From JBJXHC01 sp046160825 (lineage in GTDB: Bacteria; Bacteroidota; Ignavibacteria; UBA10030; UBA6906), in the NCBI GenBank assembly GCA_046160825.1, contig JBJXHC010000051.1:6276-70275 (forward strand): DNA of 64,000 bases, given 5' to 3'. The notes under the pieces are model-generated. The model saw nothing but the letters and a program-made list of their open reading frames with translations. It did no database searches and was not told the DNA's origin. This document shows, piece after piece, positions 17,026 to 25,746 of the stretch. The position numbers and the translations under genes are program-made. Numbering within the stretch: the stretch's first letter is position 1; each line of letters opens with the position of its first letter.

Positions 17026-20000
17026 CTAGTTCTGTGGTTCGTTCTTCTCCAGGGCTTCGAAATATCTCCTGATCAACTCTTGATAATCTTTCGCGTATCC
17101 TTCTTCCGTTGCCTTGAGAAGATCCTGACGTAATCGGTTACGGCCATCCTGTGTTGTGAGATCAAGGGCTTGTGGACCGGAGCGGAGGAGATCCTTCCCT
17201 GACTCCGCGCGGCGCTTCTTTTCATAGTCCCTCTCTCGCATCGAACGTTGCGAGTCGAGTAACCGGGAGAGTATGCGATCCTGTTTCTGTACGGTCTCGG
17301 GGTTGACGTTGCCCTGTGCAAGATCGGTCTGCACTTCGCGCATTTCCTGCGCCGCGCGGTTCAAGTCCCCCAACAATTTGCTGAGTTCTCCGGTACTCGC
17401 GGCTTCGCGGGCAAGCTGCTCCAATGACTTCCTTACCATTCCCTGTTCGCCTGCCAAGCGGCCCATCTCGGCTGCCTGTTGTGGCGTCATGCCGCCAAGG
17501 TTCTGCGTACCCTGGTTGATTCCCTGTTGCGTCGAGGACATTTGTTGCAACCGCTGCATCATGCCCGCCATGCCCATTCCCTGGCCGCCGGGCTGCATCA
17601 TGCCTGCCATCGCCCCCTGCATCTGATTGGCCGCCTCGTTCAATGAACCCATCGCGCCACCCTGTTGCTGGCCGGCTGAATTGCTGTTGCGCTGTTCCAA
17701 CGATTGCATTGCCTGATCCATCTGCCTCATCGCATCACCGATGGATTTTCCCATCTCAGGTGAGATGCTGAACGTTTTCTGCGAGAGCTTCGAGAGGCCC
17801 TCGGTGACTTTCGCGAGGTCGCGCATTACCTCCATCTGTTCCTGCGCATTCTCACGAAATCGCTGTGAGTTCGGTTCCATGTTCTGCGACTGGTTCTTCA
17901 GCGCTTCCTGACGCTTCGACAACTCCAGAAGATCCTGCATCGACCGGCGCATTTCGTTCACGATCTGCTGCTGTTGATTCTGCTGCATCGCCTGCTGCAT
18001 TTGTTGCAAGCTCTGCTTCATCTTGCCCATTTTTTGCATTGCCTGCTTTTGCCCCTGCTGGGCCTTCTGCGTTTGCTGTTGTTGCATCTGCTCGGCTATC
18101 TGTTCCATCTGTTCCTGAAGATCACTTTCCTCCATTTCGTTCATAGCCTTTTCCATTTCATCGAGGGGCATCTCCGCCGGAAACTCTTCCATTTTCTTTT
18201 GCAGCTCGGCCAGTTCACGCTGCAATTGGTCCATCTGTTCCTTCAAGTCTTTCTGTTGCTTCGCAAGCTCATCCAACTTCTCCTTCGACTGCGGGCTGGT
18301 CTGCTCGGTTTGTTTCTGCAAATCCTCCTGCTGCTTCATCATCTCTTCCATTCTCTTCAACGCTTCATCAACCTTTTGCTCGATTTGAATCCTCTTCATC
18401 AGGTTCATTGTCCGCTCGATGCTCTTACGGAAGTTTTCCTCGGAGAACTTAAACTCTTGCATCGCCTGTTTCATTGCCTCGGGATTCATCTGCTGCATGG
18501 CTTCCTGCATCTTCTTCATCGCTTCGGAAAATTCGGGCGAGTTCATTTGCTCCATCAATTGCTGCAGCTCCTGATACTTCTCCATTGTTTCCTTGGAGAT
18601 ACTCTGGTTCTGTTCCATTTGATTGATCATCTGGTCAACGGTCTTGTTGACCTCTTCCATCTTCTTCTGCAACTCCTGGTACTGTTTGGCAAGCTCTTCG
18701 GCTTTCTTCTGTTCCTGCCATGTCATCTTTTGCTGGTTCTTGCGCAGTTCCTGCTGAAGTTCTTCCAGTTCCTTCCGTGCCTCCTCGGCCTGTTTCATCG
18801 CTTCTTTCATTCCCTCCAGACTCACCTCGTGCGAGCGGTCGAGATCGGCAAAGACTTCGTCAATTGAAGGGAGACGGAGAGTATAGATTTCACTCTTTGC
18901 GGACTTGGGGCCGGAGATGTTGTCGTTATCGAAGACTTCGATGTAGTAGCTTATCACATCCTCCGGTACGAGACTCTGGTTGCTCAGTGCCCAGACATAC
19001 GGCATCTCGCGTTCTGTCCCCTGGCCACCGGCAAGCGGAATATCGGTAAACGAATACTCATCAGCCGGGCGCTCGTAGCGCGACTGTATCAGCTTATGCG
19101 CAAGCCGTAGCGTGGTGAAACCGTAGTCATCCGTAATTCTCATGAGCATGTTGAGCGTCGCGTTCTCGGCAATATCAATGTTCGCCCCCGGAACGAGAAT
19201 GGCCGCGGTGGGGAACGCATCCGGTATGACTTTCAGTGTGTACTCAATCGGATCGACATTGGTGAGGTTCTCGACGTCAGTAAGGGCAATATGATAGGTG
19301 CGGTCAGCCATTAAAGTCAGGCTTCCGGTGGCTTTCTCGCCACGAACGTCTAGACTCTTTTCTGTCTTATCATTAAACACCACGCTCGCGGTCGCCAGCG
19401 GTTTGTTGGATTCAACCGAGAATGTTATCCGCGTTCCTTTCAGCGCCGTAACGTCACCGATATTCTCCTCAAGCTCACGTGCCTGGAGTTTCGCGTATGT
19501 GGGGAACTGTAACTGCACCTTCATCGCCTTCACAATCGGTCTATCCACAACCGTCAGGGCATATTCATCGCTCCGAATATCGCGGGCGTACACATAGTAG
19601 GTTGTGGAATTCTTCAGAGAGGGAATATCATGCACAAACATGCCGGTGGAATCTGCGTTAAGAATCGTTTCCTCAAAAGCGACTTGTCCGGCCGGCCGCG
19701 CGGCAAAAACAATTTGCTTCTGTTGTTCTCCCTCGATCCGTACAATAACAGGGACCGTCTCTCCCTTCACTACTTCCTTGCTCCCCGGCTCCACGATGAA
19801 CGTAAATGGAAGAGGTGGATCAAATGACTCACCGTAGTTAACGAGACGATGTGCTGCCCCGAAGAACCCGGACGGAAACAATACGAACACGAGTACGGCA
19901 ATCGCGCACATTGCAAAGAACAACTTGCCTGCACGCTTGGGAGTTGTGGTGTCAACTACAGTGTTGAAATCTGCCGACTGGATCTCCTTGCGCACATCCT

Positions 20001-20424
20001 CGAACGACGCATCGATGAGATCCACCGAATAAAGCTGCGGCTTGTCGCGCTCGGTGTACAACTGCAGGATGTTCACGAGGTGATCGTTCAGGTGCGGGAA
20101 TTTCCTGCCGATGCGCGATGCGGTTGCCTCAATGGTCTCATTGGACAAGATTCCGGCAAGACGGAGGGCTGGAATAATGACCTTCCAGACAAAAAGTATA
20201 ATCGCGAAGGTGATGAGCAACCAGAAGAGAATCGTGCGGCCTATTGTACCGACGAAGAACGCATGTTCTATGGTCAGGGCGAGGAGAACAGCAGCAATGC
20301 TCACGGCGCCAAAGAGAAAGAATCCAAGCAGAGTCGCGAGTACCCCTTCCGTGCGTCGTACGGAAGTCAGCCTCTCAAGAAGCTCCCGATAAATACGCGG
20401 TGTACCCGATGCGTTGTCCGTCAT
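17026..20424 (-). CDS. DUF4175-family membrane protein with very long Gln/Met-rich coiled coil
   Basis: A 1132-residue protein. Membrane helices lie at about 28-52, 57-86 and 165-186. A large beta-rich region follows (about 190-525), then a very long coiled coil rich in Q, K, E and M from about 540 to 880, and a Gly/Met/Gln-rich stretch near 920-1000 (QPGGQGMGMAGMMQRL). The architecture matches DUF4175 proteins, whose role is unknown. The DUF4159 gene 31 bases upstream is a usual partner, and both are often found with MoxR/DUF58 genes, which are absent here. The coiled coil probably projects into the periplasm or cytoplasm as an elongated rod. The antisense frame also stays open for long stretches because of codon composition. 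Confidence 0.85.
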   Translation of the reverse strand: MTDNASGTPRIYRELLERLTSVRRTEGVLATLLGFFLFGAVSIAAVLLALTIEHAFFVGTIGRTILFWLLITFAIILFVWKVIIPALRLAGILSNETIEATASRIGRKFPHLNDHLVNILQLYTERDKPQLYSVDLIDASFEDVRKEIQSADFNTVVDTTTPKRAGKLFFAMCAIAVLVFVLFPSGFFGAAHRLVNYGESFDPPLPFTFIVEPGSKEVVKGETVPVIVRIEGEQQKQIVFAARPAGQVAFEETILNADSTGMFVHDIPSLKNSTTYYVYARDIRSDEYALTVVDRPIVKAMKVQLQFPTYAKLQARELEENIGDVTALKGTRITFSVESNKPLATASVVFNDKTEKSLDVRGEKATGSLTLMADRTYHIALTDVENLTNVDPIEYTLKVIPDAFPTAAILVPGANIDIAENATLNMLMRITDDYGFTTLRLAHKLIQSRYERPADEYSFTDIPLAGGQGTEREMPYVWALSNQSLVPEDVISYYIEVFDNDNISGPKSAKSEIYTLRLPSIDEVFADLDRSHEVSLEGMKEAMKQAEEARKELEELQQELRKNQQKMTWQEQKKAEELAKQYQELQKKMEEVNKTVDQMINQMEQNQSISKETMEKYQELQQLMEQMNSPEFSEAMKKMQEAMQQMNPEAMKQAMQEFKFSEENFRKSIERTMNLMKRIQIEQKVDEALKRMEEMMKQQEDLQKQTEQTSPQSKEKLDELAKQQKDLKEQMDQLQRELAELQKKMEEFPAEMPLDEMEKAMNEMEESDLQEQMEQIAEQMQQQQTQKAQQGQKQAMQKMGKMKQSLQQMQQAMQQNQQQQIVNEMRRSMQDLLELSKRQEALKNQSQNMEPNSQRFRENAQEQMEVMRDLAKVTEGLSKLSQKTFSISPEMGKSIGDAMRQMDQAMQSLEQRNSNSAGQQQGGAMGSLNEAANQMQGAMAGMMQPGGQGMGMAGMMQRLQQMSSTQQGINQGTQNLGGMTPQQAAEMGRLAGEQGMVRKSLEQLAREAASTGELSKLLGDLNRAAQEMREVQTDLAQGNVNPETVQKQDRILSRLLDSQRSMRERDYEKKRRAESGKDLLRSGPQALDLTTQDGRNRLRQDLLKATEEGYAKDYQELIRRYFEALEKNEPQN

Positions 20425-20455
20425 ATCACTTCACCCTCTTCAAAGAATTCATCAC

Positions 20456-21148
20456 TCAATTGGTCAACGCCCACAGAATAATGTTCGTTCCGAATTTCAA
20501 TGACTCCTGGCGCTTGGGTTCGGGATCGTTGTGAACGTCGGGGTCAGCCCAGCCGTCACTCGGATTTGTCTCGGTGTTGTAATAGACAACCAGCCGACCG
20601 TTATGAAAAACACCGTACCCTTGTGCCGGTTTGCCGTCGTGTTCATGAATCTTTGGCGGCCCGTTCGGAAAGTCGAACGGTGTACGATAAATACTGTGAT
20701 TAAACGGGAGCTCCACAAGTTCTTTATCCGGAAATACCTTCTTCAGTTCACGGCGGATGGCTTTGTCCAACCCATAATCATCATCGACGTAAAGGAAGCC
20801 GCCGTTCTCAAGATAGGTACGCAGACGCCGCACCTCGGTTTCGGAGAAGACGATGTTGCCGTGCCCTGTAAGAAAAACCACGGGATACGAGAAGAAGTTC
20901 TCGCTGCCGATCTCCACAAACTCATACCGGGCATCAACATCCAGCCCGACGTTTTGTTTGATGAAGTTCAGCAAGTTCACTTCTGCGGACTGATCGTTGT
21001 ACCAATCCCCACCGCCGGAATACTTGACACGTGGAATCTTGAGGGCGCTGGAAACCCGCGCCGGTTGGGCTTCACAGACTGTGGCGAAGAGAAGGATGGT
21101 AAGAAGATGGGTGAGAACAACCCTGCGGTACATGCCCTTGAGTTCCAT
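20456..21148 (-). CDS. DUF4159-family exported protein
   Basis: A 230-residue protein with an N-terminal signal peptide (MYRRVVLTHLLTILLFATVCEAQ). The mature part has the DUF4159 pattern: RVKYSGGGDWYNDQSAEVNLL, VFLTGHGNIVFSETEVRRLRTYLENGGFLYVDDDYG and PFNHSIYRTPFDFPNGPPKIHEHDGKP. The fold resembles a glutamine-amidotransferase-like domain, but no catalytic role is proven. The ATG at 21148 is preferred over an in-frame TTG at 21157; a further ATG at 21133 would still leave the signal peptide. It heads the run DUF4159-DUF4175-M14. A role in the cell envelope is inferred from the signal peptide and partner. Confidence 0.85.
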   Translation of the reverse strand: MELKGMYRRVVLTHLLTILLFATVCEAQPARVSSALKIPRVKYSGGGDWYNDQSAEVNLLNFIKQNVGLDVDARYEFVEIGSENFFSYPVVFLTGHGNIVFSETEVRRLRTYLENGGFLYVDDDYGLDKAIRRELKKVFPDKELVELPFNHSIYRTPFDFPNGPPKIHEHDGKPAQGYGVFHNGRLVVYYNTETNPSDGWADPDVHNDPEPKRQESLKFGTNIILWALTN

Positions 21149-21199
21149 GATGTTCAATGGTCAAGTTATCAAACAAGGGCGGAAGAGTCAAATGGGGAT

Positions 21200-21227
21200 T
21201 TGAGGTTCCCGCGGGATTTGCTATCTT
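21200..21227 (+). promoter_or_regulatory. Candidate promoter of the lone + strand membrane protein
   Basis: TTGAGG (21200-21205), a 16-base spacer that contains the palindrome CCCGCGGG, and TATCTT (21222-21227). TATCTTAG is one base from the TATCTTTG seen in the mraZ promoter. It lies in the divergent gap after the DUF4159 start. Confidence 0.45.
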
Positions 21228-21291
21228 AGCCAACACAAACAAGCTTGTTGTTGAACAGTCATCTACTTGTCATACGGAGATGCCGACCTCA

Positions 21292-22284
21292 ATGATTCCG
21301 AACCGAGTCAGAAACAGTACCCTTCTCGTTTCTTGCTTCTTACTACTCGCAATTGCATTGTTTCTTGCTCTGTCGGAGCGGGCCCCTCTGCATCGGTTCG
21401 GCCCGGATGGCTTGAACCGGATTGAAACAGAATTCCACTTCTACTACATGGGAGTGGTAGATGGCACCCTCCCCGGGCCGTATGCATACAGGTTATTGCT
21501 CCCACAGATGGTCTACCGCGTCGGTACAATTACCGGTGTTAGTCCGCTCACCATAGACTTTGCCTTCAAAGTTATTCTCCTTTTTTTTTCACAGTTGCTC
21601 TTCTTCGGTTTCATGAAACGGTTCGTTCCCGAAGGCTGGAGTTTTGCCGCGGTGTTCCTCCTTGATGTGTTGATCGCATTCTCTCTATCCTATATCGAAG
21701 GCCCATCAGTTCTGGAAACCGGCGATCTGGCAAACATGCTGGTGTTCATCATCGCCTTGTCGGCTCTACACCAAGGGCAATGGATAACTCTGTGTATTGT
21801 GCTGTTCATAGGAATGTTCAACCGTGAATCGCCGATTGTACTAATCCCGTTAGTGGTATATCTGCAGTGGGGGAAGCAAGGGGGCTGGCAGAAAATTCTT
21901 TTTGTCCTGCTTTCGTGTGTCGTTCCCTACGCAGTACTACACACCTTCATACATCCGTCGACGACCGTGTGGTTTACTACAGAAGGACTTGCACGCAACA
22001 TCCCATTCGTTGCGTCGGAGTATTTATCGAGCACTCTAGTCGCAAACCTTCGACTCTTTCTATTGATCGGCCCCTTAATGGTCTTGACTTTGCATGTGTA
22101 TCGCCAGCTACCCGCATTCCTCCGCGCAACACTGCTCGTGGTACCGTTGCTTATTCCAATACACTATGTGTTTGGAGTAATTATCGAAACACGACTGTGG
22201 ATGCCGCTCTTTCCGATTCTTGTCCCTACTGCAATCTTGGGGCTTGAGTACATCTACAAGAAAACTGAAACTCGCAATACCTAA
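21292..22284 (+). CDS. Polytopic membrane protein, unknown function
   Basis: A 330-residue protein with about eight to nine membrane helices, for example STLLVSCFLLLAIALFLAL, FAFKVILLFFSQLLFFGF, SFAAVFLLDVLIAFSL, ANMLVFIIALSAL and ATLLVVPLLIPIHYVFGV. A loop motif after the first helix (GVVDGTLPGPYAYRLLLPQMVYR) resembles the first extracytoplasmic loop of membrane glycosyltransferase-like proteins, but the family is not recognised. The ATG at 21292 has GGAG 12 bases upstream; ATG at 21280 is possible but too close to it. It is the only + strand gene between 8.3 and 51.4 kb, so it faces the presumed replication fork and does not belong to the neighbouring operons. Confidence 0.75.
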   Translation: MIPNRVRNSTLLVSCFLLLAIALFLALSERAPLHRFGPDGLNRIETEFHFYYMGVVDGTLPGPYAYRLLLPQMVYRVGTITGVSPLTIDFAFKVILLFFSQLLFFGFMKRFVPEGWSFAAVFLLDVLIAFSLSYIEGPSVLETGDLANMLVFIIALSALHQGQWITLCIVLFIGMFNRESPIVLIPLVVYLQWGKQGGWQKILFVLLSCVVPYAVLHTFIHPSTTVWFTTEGLARNIPFVASEYLSSTLVANLRLFLLIGPLMVLTLHVYRQLPAFLRATLLVVPLLIPIHYVFGVIIETRLWMPLFPILVPTAILGLEYIYKKTETRNT

Positions 22285-22368
22285 GTTTCTACAGAATTGA
22301 AAACACAAACGGCGCGTCGATATCGACAGGCCGTCTGGACAGTTAAGGTTATCGCGTGGATTCTCTTT

Positions 22369-22394
22369 TCATGGTTCGACTTCGCTCACCATGA
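22369..22394. repeat. Small hairpin with GAGCGAAGTCGA loop
   Basis: A perfect 7-bp stem TCATGGT / ACCATGA holds the loop GAGCGAAGTCGA (read on the minus strand). Almost the same loop, with a different stem, occurs between gyrB and gyrA at 58409-58431. It lies between the ends of the membrane protein gene and ftsZ. There is no T-run on either strand. Confidence 0.7.
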
Positions 22395-22403
22395 CGAGGC
22401 ACT

Positions 22404-22442
22404 TCAATCCATGATCTTGCGCAAGAAGGCGGGCTTGCCCGA
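22404..22442 (-). pseudogene. Second, detached copy of the FtsZ C-terminal tail
   Basis: Reading on the minus strand, these 13 codons give S-G-K-P-A-F-L-R-K-I-M-D-stop, repeating the end of FtsZ (K-P-A-F-L-R-K-I-M-D-stop). The copy lies 41 bases downstream, so it is out of frame with ftsZ by two. Differences in the shared part are synonymous: CTC/TTG for Leu, AGG/CGC for Arg, AAA/AAG for Lys. It has no start of its own and is probably not translated alone. A -1 shift at the AAAA before the ftsZ stop would read into it. See findings. Confidence 0.75.
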
Positions 22443-22444
22443 CT

Positions 22445-23626
22445 TCAATCCATGATTTTCCTGAGGAAGGCGGGCTTCTCCGGATCTGCCTTGTCGATCT
22501 TCTGGCGCTCTGCGAACTCCTCGCTGCGGTGCGCGTTCACGGTGATGTCCACTCCGCGTCGCACGTACGCCGGTTCGTCGAGCTTCTGTAATTCCGTTAC
22601 GCCGGTGGGAATCCTGTCGATCACGCGAACGCTCTTGGTCTGACGGAACCCGGCTGATGGATTCATGCCGCGCTTGTTGAAGCCCGTCGCAATCACGGTC
22701 ACCATGATCTCGTCATCCATATTTTCATCCACTACTGCGCCGAGGATAACATTGGCATCCTCGCCTGCCGCTTCGTGAATGATCTCTGTTGCTTCGTCCA
22801 CTTCCACCAGCGACATCGAGATCCCGCCGGTGATATTGACGAGCACGCCCTGTGCACCGGAGATGGAAACGTCTTCGAGCAACGGACTGGAGATCGCCGC
22901 GTGTGCTGCTTCCACTGCACGGTTCTCACCCTTCGCAATGCCCGAGCCCATTACCGCATCGCCCATTTCCTTCATCACGGTCCGCACGTCGGCGAAGTCC
23001 ACGTTGATGAGGCCGGGCACAGTGATCAGTTCTGAGATACCGCGGGTCGCACCGTAAAGCACCTGGTTCGCGATATCGAACGCTTCGGTAAGCGGTGTGT
23101 TCCGCTCCACGATGGAGAGGAGCTTCTGATTCGGGATAACAATCAGTGTGTCCACCTGCTTCTTTAGCTCTTCAATGCCCGTCTCTGCCTGGGCAAGTCG
23201 ACGCTTGCCTTCACAGTTAAACGGTCGTGTCACGATACCAACAACCAGCGCCCCGATACTCTTGGCGATGTTTGCCACGAGCGGTGCGCCGCCTGTGCCT
23301 GTGCCGCCACCCATACCTGCGGTAACGAACACCATGTCGCTTCCCGCAAGTGCGCGTGCAATCTCATCGCGATCTTCTTCGACAGCGCGGTGTCCCACGG
23401 AGGGATCCGCACCGGCGCCGAGACCGCGTGTGAGGTTTTTGCCGATCTGGACTTTGTTCGGCGCTTCGTTGCGTTCAAGCGCCTGCAGATCGGTGTTCAC
23501 GGCGAAGAAATCAACGCCGTGGAGTCCTTTATGAATCATACTGTTGACGGCATTGCCGCCGCCGCCGCCAACACCAACAACACGAATCTTGGCGCCACGA
23601 TCGAGATAGCTGTCCAATTCGATCAC
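22445..23626 (-). CDS. ftsZ: Cell division GTPase FtsZ
   Basis: A 393-residue tubulin homologue that polymerises into the division ring under the inner membrane. The GTP-binding motif GGGTGTGGAP, the T7 loop region NVDFADVRTVMKEMG and the conserved C-terminal peptide KPAFLRKIMD, which binds FtsA, are all present; the linker between core and tail is about 50 residues. The start is GTG at 23626, supported by AGGAGG eight bases upstream. It is the last gene of the dcw cluster, 64 bases after ftsA. Just downstream lies a second copy of the tail-coding sequence and a hairpin. Standard length and sequence otherwise. Confidence 0.98.
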   Translation of the reverse strand: MIELDSYLDRGAKIRVVGVGGGGGNAVNSMIHKGLHGVDFFAVNTDLQALERNEAPNKVQIGKNLTRGLGAGADPSVGHRAVEEDRDEIARALAGSDMVFVTAGMGGGTGTGGAPLVANIAKSIGALVVGIVTRPFNCEGKRRLAQAETGIEELKKQVDTLIVIPNQKLLSIVERNTPLTEAFDIANQVLYGATRGISELITVPGLINVDFADVRTVMKEMGDAVMGSGIAKGENRAVEAAHAAISSPLLEDVSISGAQGVLVNITGGISMSLVEVDEATEIIHEAAGEDANVILGAVVDENMDDEIMVTVIATGFNKRGMNPSAGFRQTKSVRVIDRIPTGVTELQKLDEPAYVRRGVDITVNAHRSEEFAERQKIDKADPEKPAFLRKIMD

Positions 23627-23690
23627 TGGATGGTCCTCCTTTGATATGTGGATTGTGTGAATAAGAAATTCTCTGACATTCTTGTATTCA

Positions 23691-24923
23691 TTATAGTTGG
23701 TCGAACCACTCCTTCATTTTCTTTGCCATACCGGTCATTGTCTTTTCGCGTCTGCCGCTCTGCGATACCGAAACCCGATTCTGGTTCTTCAGCCCGTAGA
23801 TAACGAGACCGACTGCCGTGGAGTACGTCGGGTTTTCTATCTCACGGACAAGGCCTCCGGCAAATCCCGCCGGGATACCGATCTTCACTGGCATGCCGAG
23901 CACCTCCCGGGCAAGGTCTGCTGTTCCTTTTATGAGCGCGCCTCCTCCTGTGAGCACCACACCACCCGACAGGTGCTTTGAATAGCCGGAGCGTTTGATC
24001 TCCAATGCAGCGATCTCAAAAATCTCTTCCATGCGCGGCTGGATGATCTGTGCAAGTAAACGCTTATCGATCTCTATGGGCGCGCGGCCGCCAACACCCG
24101 GAAGAATGAGCGGTTCGTTGTTTACGACTGAAGGGATGAACGCGTAGCCATGATCCTTCTTTAATTTTTCCGCCTGGTCATTCAGAATACCGAGACCTTT
24201 GCGAATGTCGTCGGTGACCTTTCTGCCCGCGATGCCAATCACGGCAGTGTGGCGGATTGTCCGCTCTTCGAAGACGGCAAGGTCCGTCGTGCCGCCGCCA
24301 ACATCGAGAAGCGCAATCCCCACTTCTTTCTCTTCATCATCAAGCACGGCGTAGCTGGAAGCAAGCGGCTCGAGCACCATGTCGTTTACTTCAAGTCCTG
24401 CGCGCTGCACACACTTGTAAATATTCTGGGCTGCGCTTACCAGTCCGGTAATGATGTGGACGTTCGCCTCCATCCGCACGCCCGACATCCCGAGCGGATC
24501 ATAGACGCCATCCTGGCCATCAATGATGAACTCCTGTGGGATGACGTGGATGATTTTTCGGTCGGAGGGCAATGCCACGCGCTTGGTATCTTCTATCAGC
24601 CTGTCGATATCCGCCTGCGTCACTTCATGATCTTCTCCGCTCACCCCGATAACGCCGCGACTTTGAAAACTCTGAATATGGTCGCCGGCAATTCCTACAA
24701 TCACCGACTTGATCGCTACGCCGGATTGCGACTCCGCTTCAGCCACCGCGTTGGTGATGGAGCGGATTGTTTTTTCGATATGCGTGACAACACCGCGCAT
24801 CATGCCGTCGGAGGGGCTTCGTCCCACACCAAGAATATTCACCCGACCGCTCTCGTCCATGCCGGCAACGACTGCACACACCTTGGTCGTCCCGATGTCG
24901 AGGCCTACAATTATGTTATCCAT
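23691..24923 (-). CDS. ftsA: Cell division protein FtsA
   Basis: A 410-residue actin-like ATPase that tethers FtsZ filaments to the membrane and recruits later division proteins. N-terminal phosphate loop GLDIGTTKVCAVVA, the SHS2 (1C) insertion at about 80-160, the second phosphate motif LLDVGGGTTDLAVF, and LTGGGALIKG are visible. The C-terminus ends with a basic/amphipathic helix (GMAKKMKEWFDQL) that serves as the membrane-targeting sequence. The start overlaps the 3' end of ftsQ by 8 bases, so they are translationally coupled. Confidence 0.97.
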   Translation of the reverse strand: MDNIIVGLDIGTTKVCAVVAGMDESGRVNILGVGRSPSDGMMRGVVTHIEKTIRSITNAVAEAESQSGVAIKSVIVGIAGDHIQSFQSRGVIGVSGEDHEVTQADIDRLIEDTKRVALPSDRKIIHVIPQEFIIDGQDGVYDPLGMSGVRMEANVHIITGLVSAAQNIYKCVQRAGLEVNDMVLEPLASSYAVLDDEEKEVGIALLDVGGGTTDLAVFEERTIRHTAVIGIAGRKVTDDIRKGLGILNDQAEKLKKDHGYAFIPSVVNNEPLILPGVGGRAPIEIDKRLLAQIIQPRMEEIFEIAALEIKRSGYSKHLSGGVVLTGGGALIKGTADLAREVLGMPVKIGIPAGFAGGLVREIENPTYSTAVGLVIYGLKNQNRVSVSQSGRREKTMTGMAKKMKEWFDQL

Positions 24924-25743
24924 GACTGTCCTTTAATGATGTAGAACGATCGTGAGACTTGGTCTTCTTGATCCCATCCCCGCCGTGGTTCCAGCGGACG
25001 ACCACCTGGTCCTCAAAGCGAAGATCGACGTATTGTAATTCCGAGGCACCATGTTGCGATACAAATTCCGTCCAGAAGGCGTCGAACTTCGCCATCTTGC
25101 GGATGATGTCGCCTTTCCCCACCATCACCGGCACACCCAACTCCGCCGTGTAAAGAACGATGTCGCCGCTTGTTTCCCGGTGTACTTCCGAGATGCGATG
25201 ATAGAGTTCCTCATTCATTTCCTTTGCAAGGAACAACAGCGCGAGTGCTTCACGAATTTGTGGATTGGTCGTCTGCTTTCCCGGCACCAGTGCGCTGTTC
25301 TTCGGCCAGCCCGTCAGCACGGGGAGATCGAACATATGTTCCGAACCCGTCGGGGGAAGAACGAATCCCTCGCTATCAAGGTACAGCATCTGTTCGCCGA
25401 TCACGATGGCAACCGGTACACGTTCCACCACGCTGATGCAAATGCGGTTCGGTACATCCCGCGTCACCGCTGCTTCGCTGACGAAACTATTCTTCTCGAT
25501 CCGCGTGCGAGCCGTGTATAAATCAACATCAAAAAGTTTTTGGTTTATATCGATTCCCGCAAGCGTTTTGACTTCCTTTTCGGTCAGAATCTTGTTGCCT
25601 TCCACTCCCACGTCAAGTATGCGGAGATCGCTTTTCCACATGTTTGCCCGGAGAGCAACCGCAAGAATCCCGACGACGAGCAGCAACAGAAGCGCCGTCG
25701 TAAGTCGTCCCGATTTTCTTTCTGTTGTGTTCGGTTCGGGCAT
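24916..25743 (-). CDS. ftsQ: Cell division protein FtsQ/DivIB
   Basis: A 275-residue bitopic membrane protein. One membrane helix lies at about 14-33 (LTTALLLLLVVGILAVAL), followed by a POTRA domain (DLRILDVGVEGNKILTEKEVKTLAGID) and a beta domain (RDVPNRICISVVERVPVAIVIG). It bridges early and late divisome proteins in the periplasm with FtsL and FtsB. The position between murC and ftsA and the domain order make the identification firm although FtsQ sequences are poorly conserved. It begins 3 bases after the murC stop. Confidence 0.92.
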   Translation of the reverse strand: MPEPNTTERKSGRLTTALLLLLVVGILAVALRANMWKSDLRILDVGVEGNKILTEKEVKTLAGIDINQKLFDVDLYTARTRIEKNSFVSEAAVTRDVPNRICISVVERVPVAIVIGEQMLYLDSEGFVLPPTGSEHMFDLPVLTGWPKNSALVPGKQTTNPQIREALALLFLAKEMNEELYHRISEVHRETSGDIVLYTAELGVPVMVGKGDIIRKMAKFDAFWTEFVSQHGASELQYVDLRFEDQVVVRWNHGGDGIKKTKSHDRSTSLKDSHG

Positions 25744-25746
25744 CGA

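Noticed and set aside
17974..18867. A 297-codon + strand frame rich in Leu and His
   Set aside because: It is antisense to the Gln/Lys/Glu-rich coiled coil of the DUF4175 protein; reversed CAG and GAA-type codons naturally give Leu and Phe without stops. No start context or family.
22316..22327. Perfect 12-base palindrome GTCGATATCGAC
   Set aside because: Isolated, with no repeat elsewhere and no link to a promoter; may be chance.
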